Source: Adiantum capillus-veneris (lineage: Eukaryota; Streptophyta; Polypodiopsida; Polypodiales; Pteridaceae). Taken from it: 64,000 nucleotides of DNA. Of this stretch, positions 55,393 to 64,000 are shown piece by piece. The notes beneath the pieces were generated by a model that did no database searches, was not told the DNA's origin, and worked only from the letters and a program-made list of their open reading frames with translations. The position numbers and the translations under genes were made by a program. The stretch spans positions 79,470,832-79,534,831 of the forward strand of contig CM043960.1 of assembly GCA_014529385.2 (NCBI GenBank), read 5' to 3'. Each line of letters starts with the position of its first letter. The stretch's first letter is position 1.

Positions 55393-55805
55393 GGACTGGT
55401 GACAACCCCGTATATATGAACGAAGTTGAAGAGGATTCTGATTCAGGTGAAACCATGGAGACCAAAACGACCACTAAGATAGAAACCAACAAGGAAGATC
55501 TTCATGAGCCACAATGGCCAGGATCCAAGAAGAAGATAAGAACTTATCCAAACCCTACAAAGGAGATTGAGCGAGTCAAGCAATTAAGGAGTTTGGTAGA
55601 AGATACCCAAAGGGATCTAGAACCAGCACCTAGGCAGATCCAGATTACAAACACCGTGTTCCCTACGCAACAACAACCTCACCAAGTCCATAGACCCTTA
55701 GCCATACCTAGTGTCATCCAAGAAGAAAGTGACTTAAAGTCATGGGAAAGTGGGTGTACTCACTTCTTGATGGAAAGAATATATGTTTACAGAGGGACTA
55801 CTTGA
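55260..55805 (+). CDS. Charged linker ORF between gag and protease (element H)
   Basis: 181-codon frame overlapping the end of the previous one in another phase. It is Lys-rich at the start (KKKTQRKRSQK), then acidic (NEVEEDSDSGETME) and Gln/Pro-rich. No domain recognised; by position a flexible gag-protease linker. Confidence 0.5.
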   Translation: MLQKQNYILEERDTTSIAQSQKKKTQRKRSQKTANSDPSSKTNIGTGDNPVYMNEVEEDSDSGETMETKTTTKIETNKEDLHEPQWPGSKKKIRTYPNPTKEIERVKQLRSLVEDTQRDLEPAPRQIQITNTVFPTQQQPHQVHRPLAIPSVIQEESDLKSWESGCTHFLMERIYVYRGTT

Positions 55806-56016
55806 TCCTATCGAAGAAATGGAGATCCCATCTTCCCCACGTCAAGGGACTCAAGGCTAAAAGGTTCCGTTAAACATTGCCAAATTGATGGATTTCATGT
55901 CTTCAGAAGTTAGAACCACCATCATGTCCAAACTATATAAAGACCCTGAGCTAGTCTCAGCTCTTCGAGCCTTCCTCAATGGAGAACTAAAGTTTGGGCT
56001 ACCACAATTTGCATAG

Positions 56017-56673
56017 ATGGATGGAGCTGGGGAGATGTCAATAGAGGAGGAACACTTAGATCCACAACCCAACCTAGATGAGAACCTTGTTGTAGAAATA
56101 CCTGTTAACAAGTTGGGACAATACTTTGAGGGTGATGAATCCAATGCGACCATACCAATCACTACTAAGGGATTAACTGTGAAGGGAGTCCTTGATGGTG
56201 GTGCTGGGGTTAGCATTGTGACTAAAAATTACTGGGAAACTATGGGAAGACCTCACCTTGCGACCACAACCATAGTAGTGAAGATGGCCAATGGGTCTAT
56301 TGTTAAACCTATTGGGATGCTAGAAGATCTCAAGATCAAGGTCTTTGGACATAAAATAAGGATTACCTTTATTGTTATGGATTTCTCCAAACACACTATG
56401 GCATCGGAGATGATCTTAGGATGTCCTTTCATGAGGGAAACAAAAATGGTGCATGACTGGTCTAAAAACCATGTCTACTTGCAGTTCCAAGATTCTGTCA
56501 TTCGAGTGGATCTTGTGACTGGTCGAGCACATCCTATAGGAAACAAATTTATAATTGATCATAGATCTGACACCACAGTTCACTCGGCCCCATTGCAGTA
56601 TTGTTACACGTGTAAAGCGGACATTGATGTTTGGGAAGATTCTCCTTATATGGATGTACTACCTGATGACTGA
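56017..56673 (+). CDS. First retropepsin of element H (DGGA variant)
   Basis: About residues 45-160 are a retropepsin: TVKGVLDGGAGVSIVTKNYW with catalytic Asp60, flap region VVKMANGSIVKPIGMLEDLK, and EMILGCPFMRETKMV as the ILGRPFL-like end. The normal D-(T/S)-G-A is D-G-G-A; loss of the Thr/Ser hydroxyl is expected to weaken or abolish activity. It lies in the usual place, upstream of RT. A charged N-terminal 40 residues follow the linker ORF. Processing of gag-pol is the expected family role. Confidence 0.8.
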   Translation: MDGAGEMSIEEEHLDPQPNLDENLVVEIPVNKLGQYFEGDESNATIPITTKGLTVKGVLDGGAGVSIVTKNYWETMGRPHLATTTIVVKMANGSIVKPIGMLEDLKIKVFGHKIRITFIVMDFSKHTMASEMILGCPFMRETKMVHDWSKNHVYLQFQDSVIRVDLVTGRAHPIGNKFIIDHRSDTTVHSAPLQYCYTCKADIDVWEDSPYMDVLPDD

Positions 56674-57455
56674 GTCGGACAATGTGGATTGGGTCCACCT
56701 AGCAGCAACCATAGACACTTGGGAAAATAGGGGGATGACCTGGGTAACACCTGAGGGGGATGAAATGCCACCACTTGTACCCTTAAATATGCTAGAAGCA
56801 ATGCATATAGCTTCTGATGACCTACAAGATGAAGTTTGACTGGCATTGGAACCAGTAGCGCCTCACAAGACTATAGCCCACCTGATTTGGGTTCAGAATC
56901 ATCAATTGAAATTGACTCTGAGGACAAATAATATGAGTTAAATCTTAGTGCAAATGTGGGGACAAACCATTCAGGGCCCAGTGGTAACCTAGATGACAAT
57001 CTATCCAAGGGAGTAGAAGACATAAGTAGTGATTCATTTAGTGACTCTTCACTAGAGATCGGCCGTAATCGAGAATTAAACAAGAAGAGTAAGAGATATA
57101 AGAGGCGACGATATCGAGCAAATGTGCGTGCTAGAATAAATGAAAAGAAATCTACCGTAGAATGGCTTAATTATATAGGGACATGTGATGCTCATCGGAA
57201 GTTGGTAGATAACTGGGGTGAATACCTTTAAAGAGTTATGTGGTGTAGTCCACAACCCATTGACATCGCACAACTAGAGGCTACAGAGAAGCCAAAGTTG
57301 AGCCGTTCCATAAGGAGACGACAAAATCGAGAGTTAGCTCAACAACAAAAGGAATCAGAAGTGAAATCACAGTCCACAGAACAACAAGACCCCACAAAAT
57401 TACACCCTGCACACCTGAACATTTCAAATCCTATACCACAGAGGAACGTAAGGTT
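56674..57455 (+). pseudogene. Protease-RT spacer of element H
   Basis: Coding-like but unrecognised. Frame 56555-56839 carries DNVDWVHLAATIDTWENRGM; 56956-57231 is acidic/Ser-rich then strongly basic (KKSKRYKRRRYRANVRARIN); 57238-57522 is Gln/Lys-rich. Probably a linker between protease and RT. Confidence 0.45.
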
Positions 57456-59007
57456 GTGTATACAAAGGCTCAAAGAAAACCTATCGATGGGAGCAATGGA
57501 GTCTATGGCGATCCAACGATAGTTAAGGAAATAGAGTTAGCAGACCCAAGAGAAGAGTCCAAACCTGTTTTCATTGCCCAAGATTTGACAGAGAATGAGG
57601 AGTGTGTACTTAAAGAACTTCTCAAGGAATTCAGGGATATATTTTCCTGGACATATCATGATATGAAAGGTGTTCCACCTTCCGTGGTGCAACACACAAT
57701 CCCCATGAATAGCATGGCTAAACCAGTTCAACAACAACCCTACCCAGTGAATCCTAAACATGCAAAAATCATTCAAGAAGAGATTGAAAAGCTTGTGGAA
57801 TGCGGATTCATATACCCTATTGAGCACTCAGAATGGGTGTCTCCAATAGTGATTGTGCCAAAGAAGAATGGGAAACTCAGAGTGTGCGTGGATCTCAAGA
57901 AGGTCAATGCCGCCACTAGGAGGGACCATTACCCCTTGCCATATTCAGAACATGTGCTTGAAAGAGTTGCAGGGAAGGAAGCTTATAGATTTTTAGATGG
58001 GTACTCTAGCTACAATCAAATCACAATTGCGCTGGAGGAACAAGCTAAAACAACCTTTATAACCGAATTTGGAGTGTTCGCATTTCGTGTTATGGATTTT
58101 GGCTTAACCAATGCCCCATGCTACCTTTCAAAGGTCAATAAACATTGCTTTTAGAGAATATTTGAGGGAGTTTTGTGAAGCTTTCTTAGATGACCCTTGT
58201 GTTTATTCCTCTTGGAAAGAACATCTATCATGCTTACGAAAAGTGTTTGAGAAGTGTAGATTGTATCACATCTCCTTAAACCCTTTCAAATGCCAATTTT
58301 GGGTTAAACATGGAGTCATTTTAGGGCATATAGTGTCCAAAAATGGGATTTCCACAGATGAGAGCAAAATTAAATCTATTGTTGAATTGCCACCACCTAC
58401 AAACTATAAAGGAGTTCAAAGGTTCATGGGCCATGTTGGTTATTACCGACGGTTTATTTTAAACTTTGCTGAGATAGCTTGTACTTTGTACAAGCTTCTT
58501 ATTGAGTTCCAATGGACTGCGGAGTGTGACCATGCTTATGAGTCATTGAAAAAGACATTGACTAGTGCTCCTATTCTACGAGTGCCCGATTGGAACGTAA
58601 TTTTCCATGTGCATATTGATGCATCAAACTTTGCTATTGGGTGTGTTCTAACTCAACCAGGAGAACGTAAACTGGACTACCCCATTAGCTTTGCAAGTCG
58701 TCAATTGATTGATGCCAAGAGAAACTACACCACTACAAAGCAAGAAGGTTTAGGTATGATTTATGTAGTGAAGAAATTTCGCTACTACCTTCTGGCCAAC
58801 AAGTTTGTGTTCTATGTTGATCATCAAGACTTGTTGTATCTAGTAAATAAACCTTGTTCCATGGAAAGAATTACACGATGGTTGTTAATTCTCCTTGTGT
58901 TTGATTTTACCGTTGTGGTGAGACCTGGTAAAAGACATGTCATGACTGATCATTTGTCTCGCATACCCAATGGTGAAGCCCCTACTGGAGCCGATGATGA
59001 GTCCTGA
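57456..59007 (+). pseudogene. Reverse transcriptase and RNase H of element H
   Basis: Frame 57456-58154 holds LLKEFRDIFSWTYHDMKGVP, the RT start (EEIEKLVECGFIYPI, IVIVPKKNGKLRVCVDLKKV), and MDFGLTNAP; a single-base shift near 58118 passes to 58111-59007 with the active site AFLDDPCVYS, GHIVSKNGISTDESK, FMGHVGYYRRFI, then RNase H: HVHIDASNFAIGCVLTQPGE (Asp), TKQEGLGMIYVVKKFRYYLL (Glu), FYVDHQDLLYLVNK (Asp). All catalytic acids are present. The frame overlaps the integrase ORF by 38 bp. One indel is the only visible break. Confidence 0.9.
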
Positions 59008-59898
59008 TACTTCTCTATTCCTAGTCGAAACCATACCTAAATGGAGTGAGAAGATTGTGAACTTTCTAGTTAATAGTTTTCCACCCAAAGAGCTTCGTAA
59101 AGACATAGCTCAAAAACTGTTAAAAGAATGTGAACCTTACTCTCTCATTGCAGGAACTCTCTACAGGCTAGGGAAGGATGATATTCTTAGACGTTGTGCC
59201 CGTGAGGATGAATATTTATACATACTGCAAGAAGCCTACATGGGTATAGCCGGAGGACATTTCTCAGGGGAACTAACAGCTAGAAAGGTGTTGCAATCAG
59301 GCTATTGGTGGGAAAACTTATTTAAGGATGCATCACTTTTTGCAAAAGGATGTGATGAATGCCAACGTTACAAGATCACACAACGAAAGGATAGGATGCC
59401 CTTACATCCTATTAAAGTGACTCAACCATTTGAAAAATGGGGTTTGGACTTTGTAGGCTCAATTAGTCCGGCAGCTCGTAGCACTCAATCTCGATATATT
59501 ATCGTTGCCACTGACTATGTGACAAAGTGGGCAGAAGCCAGGGCGACACGTAAGGCTGATGCAAGGTCAATTGCCAAGTTTATCTTTGAGAACATTATTA
59601 CAAGATTTGGTTGTCCCTTTGAGATTGTGAGTGACAATGGTACTCATTTTATAAATGGAGTGATAAAGAACTCACTACCAACTTTATGATAGCTCACCAT
59701 AAGTCCACACCTTATTATCCACAAGCAAATGGACAATCTGAGAGCACCAATAAGACCTTAATCTCTATCTTGACCAAAACGGTGGAAGCTCATCGCACAG
59801 ATTGGGATTTAAAGCTTACATCAGCTCTATGGGCTTATCATACTGCGTACAAAGTTGCCATTAACTACACACCATTTAAGATGGTGTATGGCCAATAA
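58970..59898 (+). pseudogene. Integrase of element H
   Basis: Zinc domain: GGHFSGELTARKVLQSGYWW and CDECQRYK. Catalytic core: WGLDFVGS (Asp), IVSDNGTHF (Asp), then after a one-base deletion near 59668 in the next ORF, YYPQANGQSESTNKTL (Glu) and LTSALWAYHTAYKVAINYTP. A TAA at 59896 ends it where a GxxVVIPWEFVIPS segment continues in altered frame. Besides this indel the domain is whole. Confidence 0.88.
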
Positions 59899-60023
59899 GT
59901 GGTTATTCCATGGGAGTTTGTCATTCCTAGTCTTTGAGTAGCTTCTCAAGAAGGTTGGGATGGTAAACCCTTAGTTGAGTGATTATATATCCTTGAAAGG
60001 CTAGATGAAGAGAGGAATTAGTT

Positions 60024-60341
60024 GTGCAAAATACACTTGTGGAGAAAGATAGGAGGAAAAAATGGTTTGACCGTCATCTAAAGAACAAAGATATCAATGT
60101 TGGTGATAAAGTCCTTATGTATGGAGTGCGTAACAAAAAGAAAAAGTTGAAATATGCGGGAAAAGGACCATATAGAGTATGTGAGATCACCCCACAAGGA
60201 ACCATTCGTGTGGAGACTCTTGATGGAGTTGAAACCATTGGATTCCTCAATGGGAGCAAATTTAAAAGATACTATGATCCTTTAAGCCACGAGGAGCTAC
60301 GTGCCATCCATACAAAAAAGGCAGCCAAGGCACAAACATAA
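60024..60341 (+). pseudogene. Integrase C-terminal domain of element H
   Basis: DRRKKWFDRHLKNKDINVGD, KVLMYGVRNKKKKLKYAGKG and YRVCEITPQGTIRVETLDGV form the SH3-like DNA-binding end of Ty3 integrase. It closes with YYDPLSHEELRAIHTKKAAK; element I has the similar YLPLIVADMLEKIHQAKERK. The frame then meets a TAA at 60339 but continues in phase into the next feature. Confidence 0.8.
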
Positions 60342-60840
60342 TTCAAGAAGATATAAGCTCAAGCTGAGGCTAAGGAGCGACAACAACGCATAAGACAAAA
60401 ACGAGAGGCTAACCTTGGAGTCACACATGCATTCCACGTTGAAATCGACGAGGATTGGTTAGACTCTGACACACCTCTACGATACCCTATTGAGCTAAAC
60501 AACACCTATGGAAAAGTGCTATATAATGCCTTATTGGACACGGGTGCTAAATATAATCTGCTATCATATGGGGTGTGGTGTCAGTTAGGGAAGCCATCTC
60601 TATCTGAGAGTATTATCCAAGTCAAGGGTGTCAACAATAAAAAAACTTTGGTTTTTGGAATCTGGCACACTTCTGTCAGTTATGACAATGGATTGTAGCT
60701 CAAGACTTTTTGGTCATGCCTGTTGGAACTATGGAGGGTAATATAAACCTAGGACGCACGTGGATGATAGCCACCAAATGCACTATTGATTGGGGGACAG
60801 GGGGTGTCACAACACTGAAACCAACTCTTAGCCCTGCCAC
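60342..60840 (+). pseudogene. Second retropepsin-like domain, post-integrase (element H)
   Basis: In phase with the integrase C-terminus: a Lys/Arg/Gln-rich linker (AEAKERQQRIRQKREA), then LRYPIELNNTYGKVLYNALL followed by DTGA (60537-60548), the canonical retropepsin active site, KYNLLSYGVWCQLG and a flap-like IIQVKGVNNKKTLVFGIW. A shift near 60693 moves to the frame with IVAQDFLVMPVGTMEGNINL and GRTWMIATKCTIDW, matching the LGRxW end of the fold. So all retropepsin landmarks are present in order. It continues into the W-x-P-K region. Two TAA stops and one shift break it in this copy. Confidence 0.65.
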
Positions 60841-61489
60841 TTAAGCCATAGTCCCTGAGATATTGCCTCTTCAGGAAATAAAACCCAAAACATTGCATGT
60901 CCAAGAGGTTGAACCATATATCCCCATAGCCCAACTCTCTAGAGCTTCAACTGATGTAGTTGAAATAAAGCTTGAGACACACAAAACCCATCCCAATATA
61001 ACAAAGAAAACATACAAGTGGGTCCCTAAAGCTTCTTTAGCAACCATAGCCAATGCTAAAAGACAGGAGCCGGGTAGGAGACGTCCCATTCACCCCAAGA
61101 AATGTAAAGAAACGTTGCGTTGGATTCCTAAACGACTATTGGAAGCCCAAGGCTACTATCAAGGAAATGATCAAATGTGGGTGCCAAAACGTAGATTGTG
61201 TTCTTACTTGTCACCTAACCCATGTGAGTCTAATCTTGTAGCTCCAAAACAAATTGACGATCGAGGAAAGGAAAAAATCACAGAATGCTACACACCCGCT
61301 CCAAAGCTAGTCTGGGTACCAAAGAAAGAACGATTTGTTCCACCTAGCTCAAGAACAACGAAATCAAATGAAGCTTCTTGCTCTTCCTGTAGTTCCTATA
61401 TGGAAATAGAAGCTTCAACACAACCTCCACCTACCATTGTACATATCCATACAAGAAAAAAGGAGTTTGCACCTCTCATTGTAAGTTGA
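60841..61489 (+). pseudogene. W-(V/I)-P-K repeat region after second protease (element H)
   Basis: Continues the frame of the second protease after one TAA (60842). About 210 codons, basic and Pro-rich. Four short motifs recur: YKWVPKASL, LRWIPKRLL, MWVPKRRL and LVWVPKKER, with Trp at codons 53, 87, 106 and 151 counted from 60863. Spacing is 19-45 residues. No ATG begins it, which supports reading it as the C-terminal part of the upstream polyprotein. I do not recognise a domain; repeated Trp in a basic setting suggests binding of nucleic acid or of a partner. Confidence 0.55.
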
Positions 61490-61903
61490 CCACCTACAAC
61501 AATGTTGCAAATAAAATCATGGGAGAGTACCTTACCACCCTTGCAACTAGATGAAACTCATAGGGTGGTCGAAACTATTGGTTAAAGCCTTCACCCATAA
61601 CAACTTGGAACAATTGGTTTCAAAAGGTGACGACATCATTCCAAAAAGGTATGATCTACCCAAGGAAGGGGGGAGTGTTTGCTGACATCCATCATTCACT
61701 TGCTTCCCCCTCAACCTTCCTCCCTGACCTCTTAATCTCCAATCTTAGGGAATGTATATATAAAGCCTTATACTCACAAAAACAAGATAAAAAAGTAAAA
61801 GAGCAAGAGCCATAACACAAAATCATAAAAACACATTATGCACAAGAACACGCGACCCTTGTAATATTTGCACTCTAACCATCATCTATTTGCGTGTACA
61901 GAT
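61490..61903 (+). other. Post-pol region with TATA-like box
   Basis: Traces of coding (KGDDIIPKRYDLPKEGGSV) to about 61680, then GTATATATAAAGCC near 61755 and an acceptor-like GCGTGTACAG at 61893-61902. Possibly an internal promoter or intron of a downstream transcript; unproven. Confidence 0.35.
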
Positions 61904-62008
61904 ATGGCTAGTACGCTAGAGTCATCCACTCCTGCCTTGGGTGAGAGGTACCCTTGTTACTTTTCACAAATGTTCCACATGGTCTTTCCGGTGCTTGCAT
62001 GTGAATGA
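61904..62008 (+). CDS. Small ORF after an acceptor-like site, unknown
   Basis: MASTLESSTPALGERYPCYF continues to a TGA at 62006, 34 codons. It starts two bases after the acceptor-like CAG. Unrecognised; may be the start of an ORF that continues, frame-shifted, as the acidic ORF below. Confidence 0.3.
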   Translation: MASTLESSTPALGERYPCYFSQMFHMVFPVLACE

Positions 62009-62069
62009 TTTGGTAGGTACGCTAGCATGTGAGAGGAATTTCGAGGAGTTAGAATAGCTGATACGTCTC

Positions 62070-62324
62070 TTGACCACGACTGACCCATACTTAGTAGAGA
62101 GCGTTTCTTCCATTGCACAAGCCTACCCTTTCGACCAAGATGACTATAGGTGTCTAGTGACCTTCTTAGTAAACATGGGTACCTATGATGAAGAAGAAGA
62201 TTTATATGACTACACGGATGGGACATATGGTCTCATGGATGATGACTTTGTTTATCTCGACGACGAGGACAGGGGTTTAGCCTTAGGGTTTCCCCCCAAT
62301 CTCTACAATATTCTATTCCCTTGA
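62070..62324 (+). CDS. Small acidic ORF of element H
   Basis: 84 codons, no ATG at the start: DPYLVESVSSIAQAYPFDQD, then a strongly acidic, Tyr-rich stretch (YDEEEDLYDYTDGTY, DDDFVYLDDEDRG) and GFPPNLYNILFP. The acidic composition differs from the basic region before it. Function unknown; likely the C-terminal part of a decayed accessory ORF. Confidence 0.4.
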   Translation: MTTTDPYLVESVSSIAQAYPFDQDDYRCLVTFLVNMGTYDEEEDLYDYTDGTYGLMDDDFVYLDDEDRGLALGFPPNLYNILFP

Positions 62325-63677
62325 CTCTCTAGGGGGAGTGCAAATAAATAGGTTAGGGTTCCTTATGTTTTTTAATTGTGTTCAATAAGTGTTGGTATCT
62401 TTTCCCACTGATGTGCCTCCTAGAGGTATTCTTTGTGTTTCTTAGTGTGTATAGGAACGCGTTGCTGTTGTTAGGAATTGGACCTTCATGGGATGTTTCT
62501 CTCGTTCACACTTCAAATCAAGCGCGACCATCGACACAAACATGTGTTTCTTGTCCATTAGCATTGCCCCTTATCTATTTTGCATCCATGTTTGTCTGCT
62601 TTAATTGTGATGCATAATATTCAGCGCATTTGCTTAGTATCAAATATTAAATTCAATGTAATTTTTTATCATAATCACTTTTCTAGGTTTAAAAAGCAAG
62701 CAATCCGACTAAGCTAGTTTGACCAAGTTATGTGTTACAGATCTTCTCTTAATACCATGGGGAATGCCTTCCTAATAATCTATGGTTACTTAGGTTCTTA
62801 ATCCGATTTAGGCAGCATTGTGTGGAATATACTAGGGATTTCTAGTGGGCTTAGTCCCTATTGACCTTGAGCTTAAGTATTATAAAGGGAGTTTACTAGT
62901 GTGATGAGCCTGGGGAGGGTAAGAGTGTTATATGACCCCCCAAAGTTACAAAATCAAAAGGCTGAAAATCAACAAACAAAAAATCAAAGTGCCACAATGT
63001 AAAATCTTAAGCTGGAAGAGAAACCTCAGCTTGATTTGGTACTCCACTCACATGTATCGCCTATGGTACTAGAGCCCTAGAGGTTCCCAATGTGGGCGCT
63101 TTTCCTTGAAAAGAAAAAAACCCGAGGCATACAAAATAAGCACACACATCAAAATTGAAAAAATGTGAAAAGACTTTGGGGGGTCAAAGAAAAAGTAATC
63201 AGTCAGGCGATGATTTCGTGAGAAATTCCTTTTATTGTAGCTTAACTACAAGGTCTTCTAGGTATAGCCTTTAGTCAGCCCTCGAACATGAAATACTTGG
63301 CTCTCACGATTAAACAACTTAATTGACCAGAGGAAATTGAGAAGCTTACCCATGGTATTAATAGTCGATCTTTAGTGCCTTTCGACCGTTAAATTAGCGA
63401 CACCAGACTTGTTTAAGTTTTTGCCTTTACAGCTGTTTATGCGTTTGATTATATTGCAATTTAATGTTTATTATTGCTGACAAATGGTTTAAAATTTTGT
63501 TACCAATCAAATTGTCTATGCAGTTGCTTTTTAATTGCTTATGAGAATGCAATTACTGTGCCAATGTTGTTTGATTTTGTAGTGGCTGAAGGAGGCTAAG
63601 GACATTCATCTCAAAAGCTCTTCCACCTCGACAAACGCGCTTCAACTCAATAGCTTTCGAGGACGGAATCTACATCA
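62325..63677 (+). other. 3' untranslated region of element H
   Basis: No coding stretch I can support. Purine-rich words such as TAGGGGGAGTG at 62330 precede it; the rest is ordinary AT-rich sequence up to the polypurine tract. Confidence 0.5.
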
Positions 63678-63689
63678 GGAAGGGGGGCA
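63678..63689 (+). other. Polypurine tract of element H
   Basis: AGGAAGGGGGGCA lies directly before the 3' LTR start TGTTAACCC. Confidence 0.85.
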
Positions 63690-64000
63690 TGTTAACCCTC
63701 ACGGCTCATGGACACCCTATCACCTACGACGGACGTTGTATTATTTACTTGTAGAGTCAGGTACCGGGCTTGTCGGTCCAATAAGAAAAGGGTAAGAGTG
63801 ATCACCGATGAGAGGCGCACTCTAACTGGAACATTCAAGGGATTAGTTGGCTAAGCATGGGCGCCCAAGTGTGAATGGGGAGAGCTCATATAAAAGTCAA
63901 CTAAACCTAAAATTCACTCATTCTCTCATTTGTGCAATTGAAGAGTGCTCTTGCTCCATCTCCATCTTCTTCTTCTTCATCTCCTTGTGTGTCTCTGTAT
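63690..64000 (+). repeat. 3' LTR of element H, cut by window end
   Basis: First 311 bp, matching 50806-51110 with about five substitutions and a different start to the microsatellite (TGTGTCTCTGTAT against a longer TG run). Confidence 0.95.

Larger units (their letters stand above)
50806..64000 (+). mobile_element. Giant Ty3 element H (>13 kb), right end outside window
   Basis: 5' LTR 50806-51424, Asp-type primer site, gag, first protease, RT, RNase H, integrase, a second retropepsin-like domain, a W-x-P-K repeat region, small acidic ORF, polypurine tract and the first 311 bp of the 3' LTR. The two LTRs differ at about five positions in the 290 bp comparable, so insertion is fairly recent. 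The coding region has a handful of stops and frameshifts, so this copy is not autonomous as it stands. Primer type and length suggest the Athila/Tat branch of Ty3. Confidence 0.9.

Overview
The window is plant nuclear DNA made almost entirely of LTR retrotransposons in various states of decay, many of them inserted into one another. It suggests a vascular plant with a large, repeat-rich genome. The evidence is Ty1/copia and Ty3 polyproteins with plant-type primer sites: TGGTATCAGAGC (initiator-Met tRNA) in the copia elements and one Ty3-like element, and TGGCGCCGCTGTCGGGGA (Asp-tRNA-like, as in Athila/Tat) in the giant Ty3. Two short elements with 8-bp target duplications, long CT/AG and AC microsatellites and satellite-like arrays also fit. 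I cannot name the species. No complete host gene, tRNA, rRNA or CRISPR was seen; one possible terminal exon lies at 20401-20603.

Layout. 1-16195 is a nest. A plus-strand Ty3-like element (D; 5' LTR remnant before 2828, 3' LTR 15557-16195) was invaded by a copia element (C, 1-2579, minus) and by a second copia (A, 2961-12783, minus, target duplication ATATA). A itself was invaded by a gag-protease-only element (E, 3726-8651, minus). D also carries a 448-bp element with an 8-bp target duplication and an inverted-repeat unit. 16272-17405 is a solo LTR of the E family. 17758-20105 is a broken Ty3 pol (G, minus). 20.1-29.1 kb has few genes and several local duplications, including a higher-order array at 26.6-27.7 kb. 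29120-34297 is a structurally complete copia (B, minus) with apparently identical LTRs, a GTGAT target duplication and one uninterrupted reading frame. 34.3-38.3 kb is very AT-rich and holds a ~150-bp satellite-like array. 38.3-42.8 kb carries remnants of a Ty3 element (I), 43.3-50.8 kb another (J) with a long extra ORF after pol. 50806 to the window end is a >13-kb Ty3 element (H), only moderately damaged.

How parts work together. In each autonomous element gag builds the particle, retropepsin cuts the polyprotein, RT/RNase H makes cDNA from the tRNA primer at the PBS and from the polypurine tract, and integrase inserts it. The most unusual point is in H: a second retropepsin-like domain (DTGA) lies downstream of the integrase C-terminus and leads into a region with four W-(V/I)-P-K motifs, while the usual protease upstream of RT carries DGGA. 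Element I has a comparable DTSA domain in the same post-integrase place. J instead has a long decayed accessory ORF there, and E has a His/Asp repeat protein segment and no polymerase at all.
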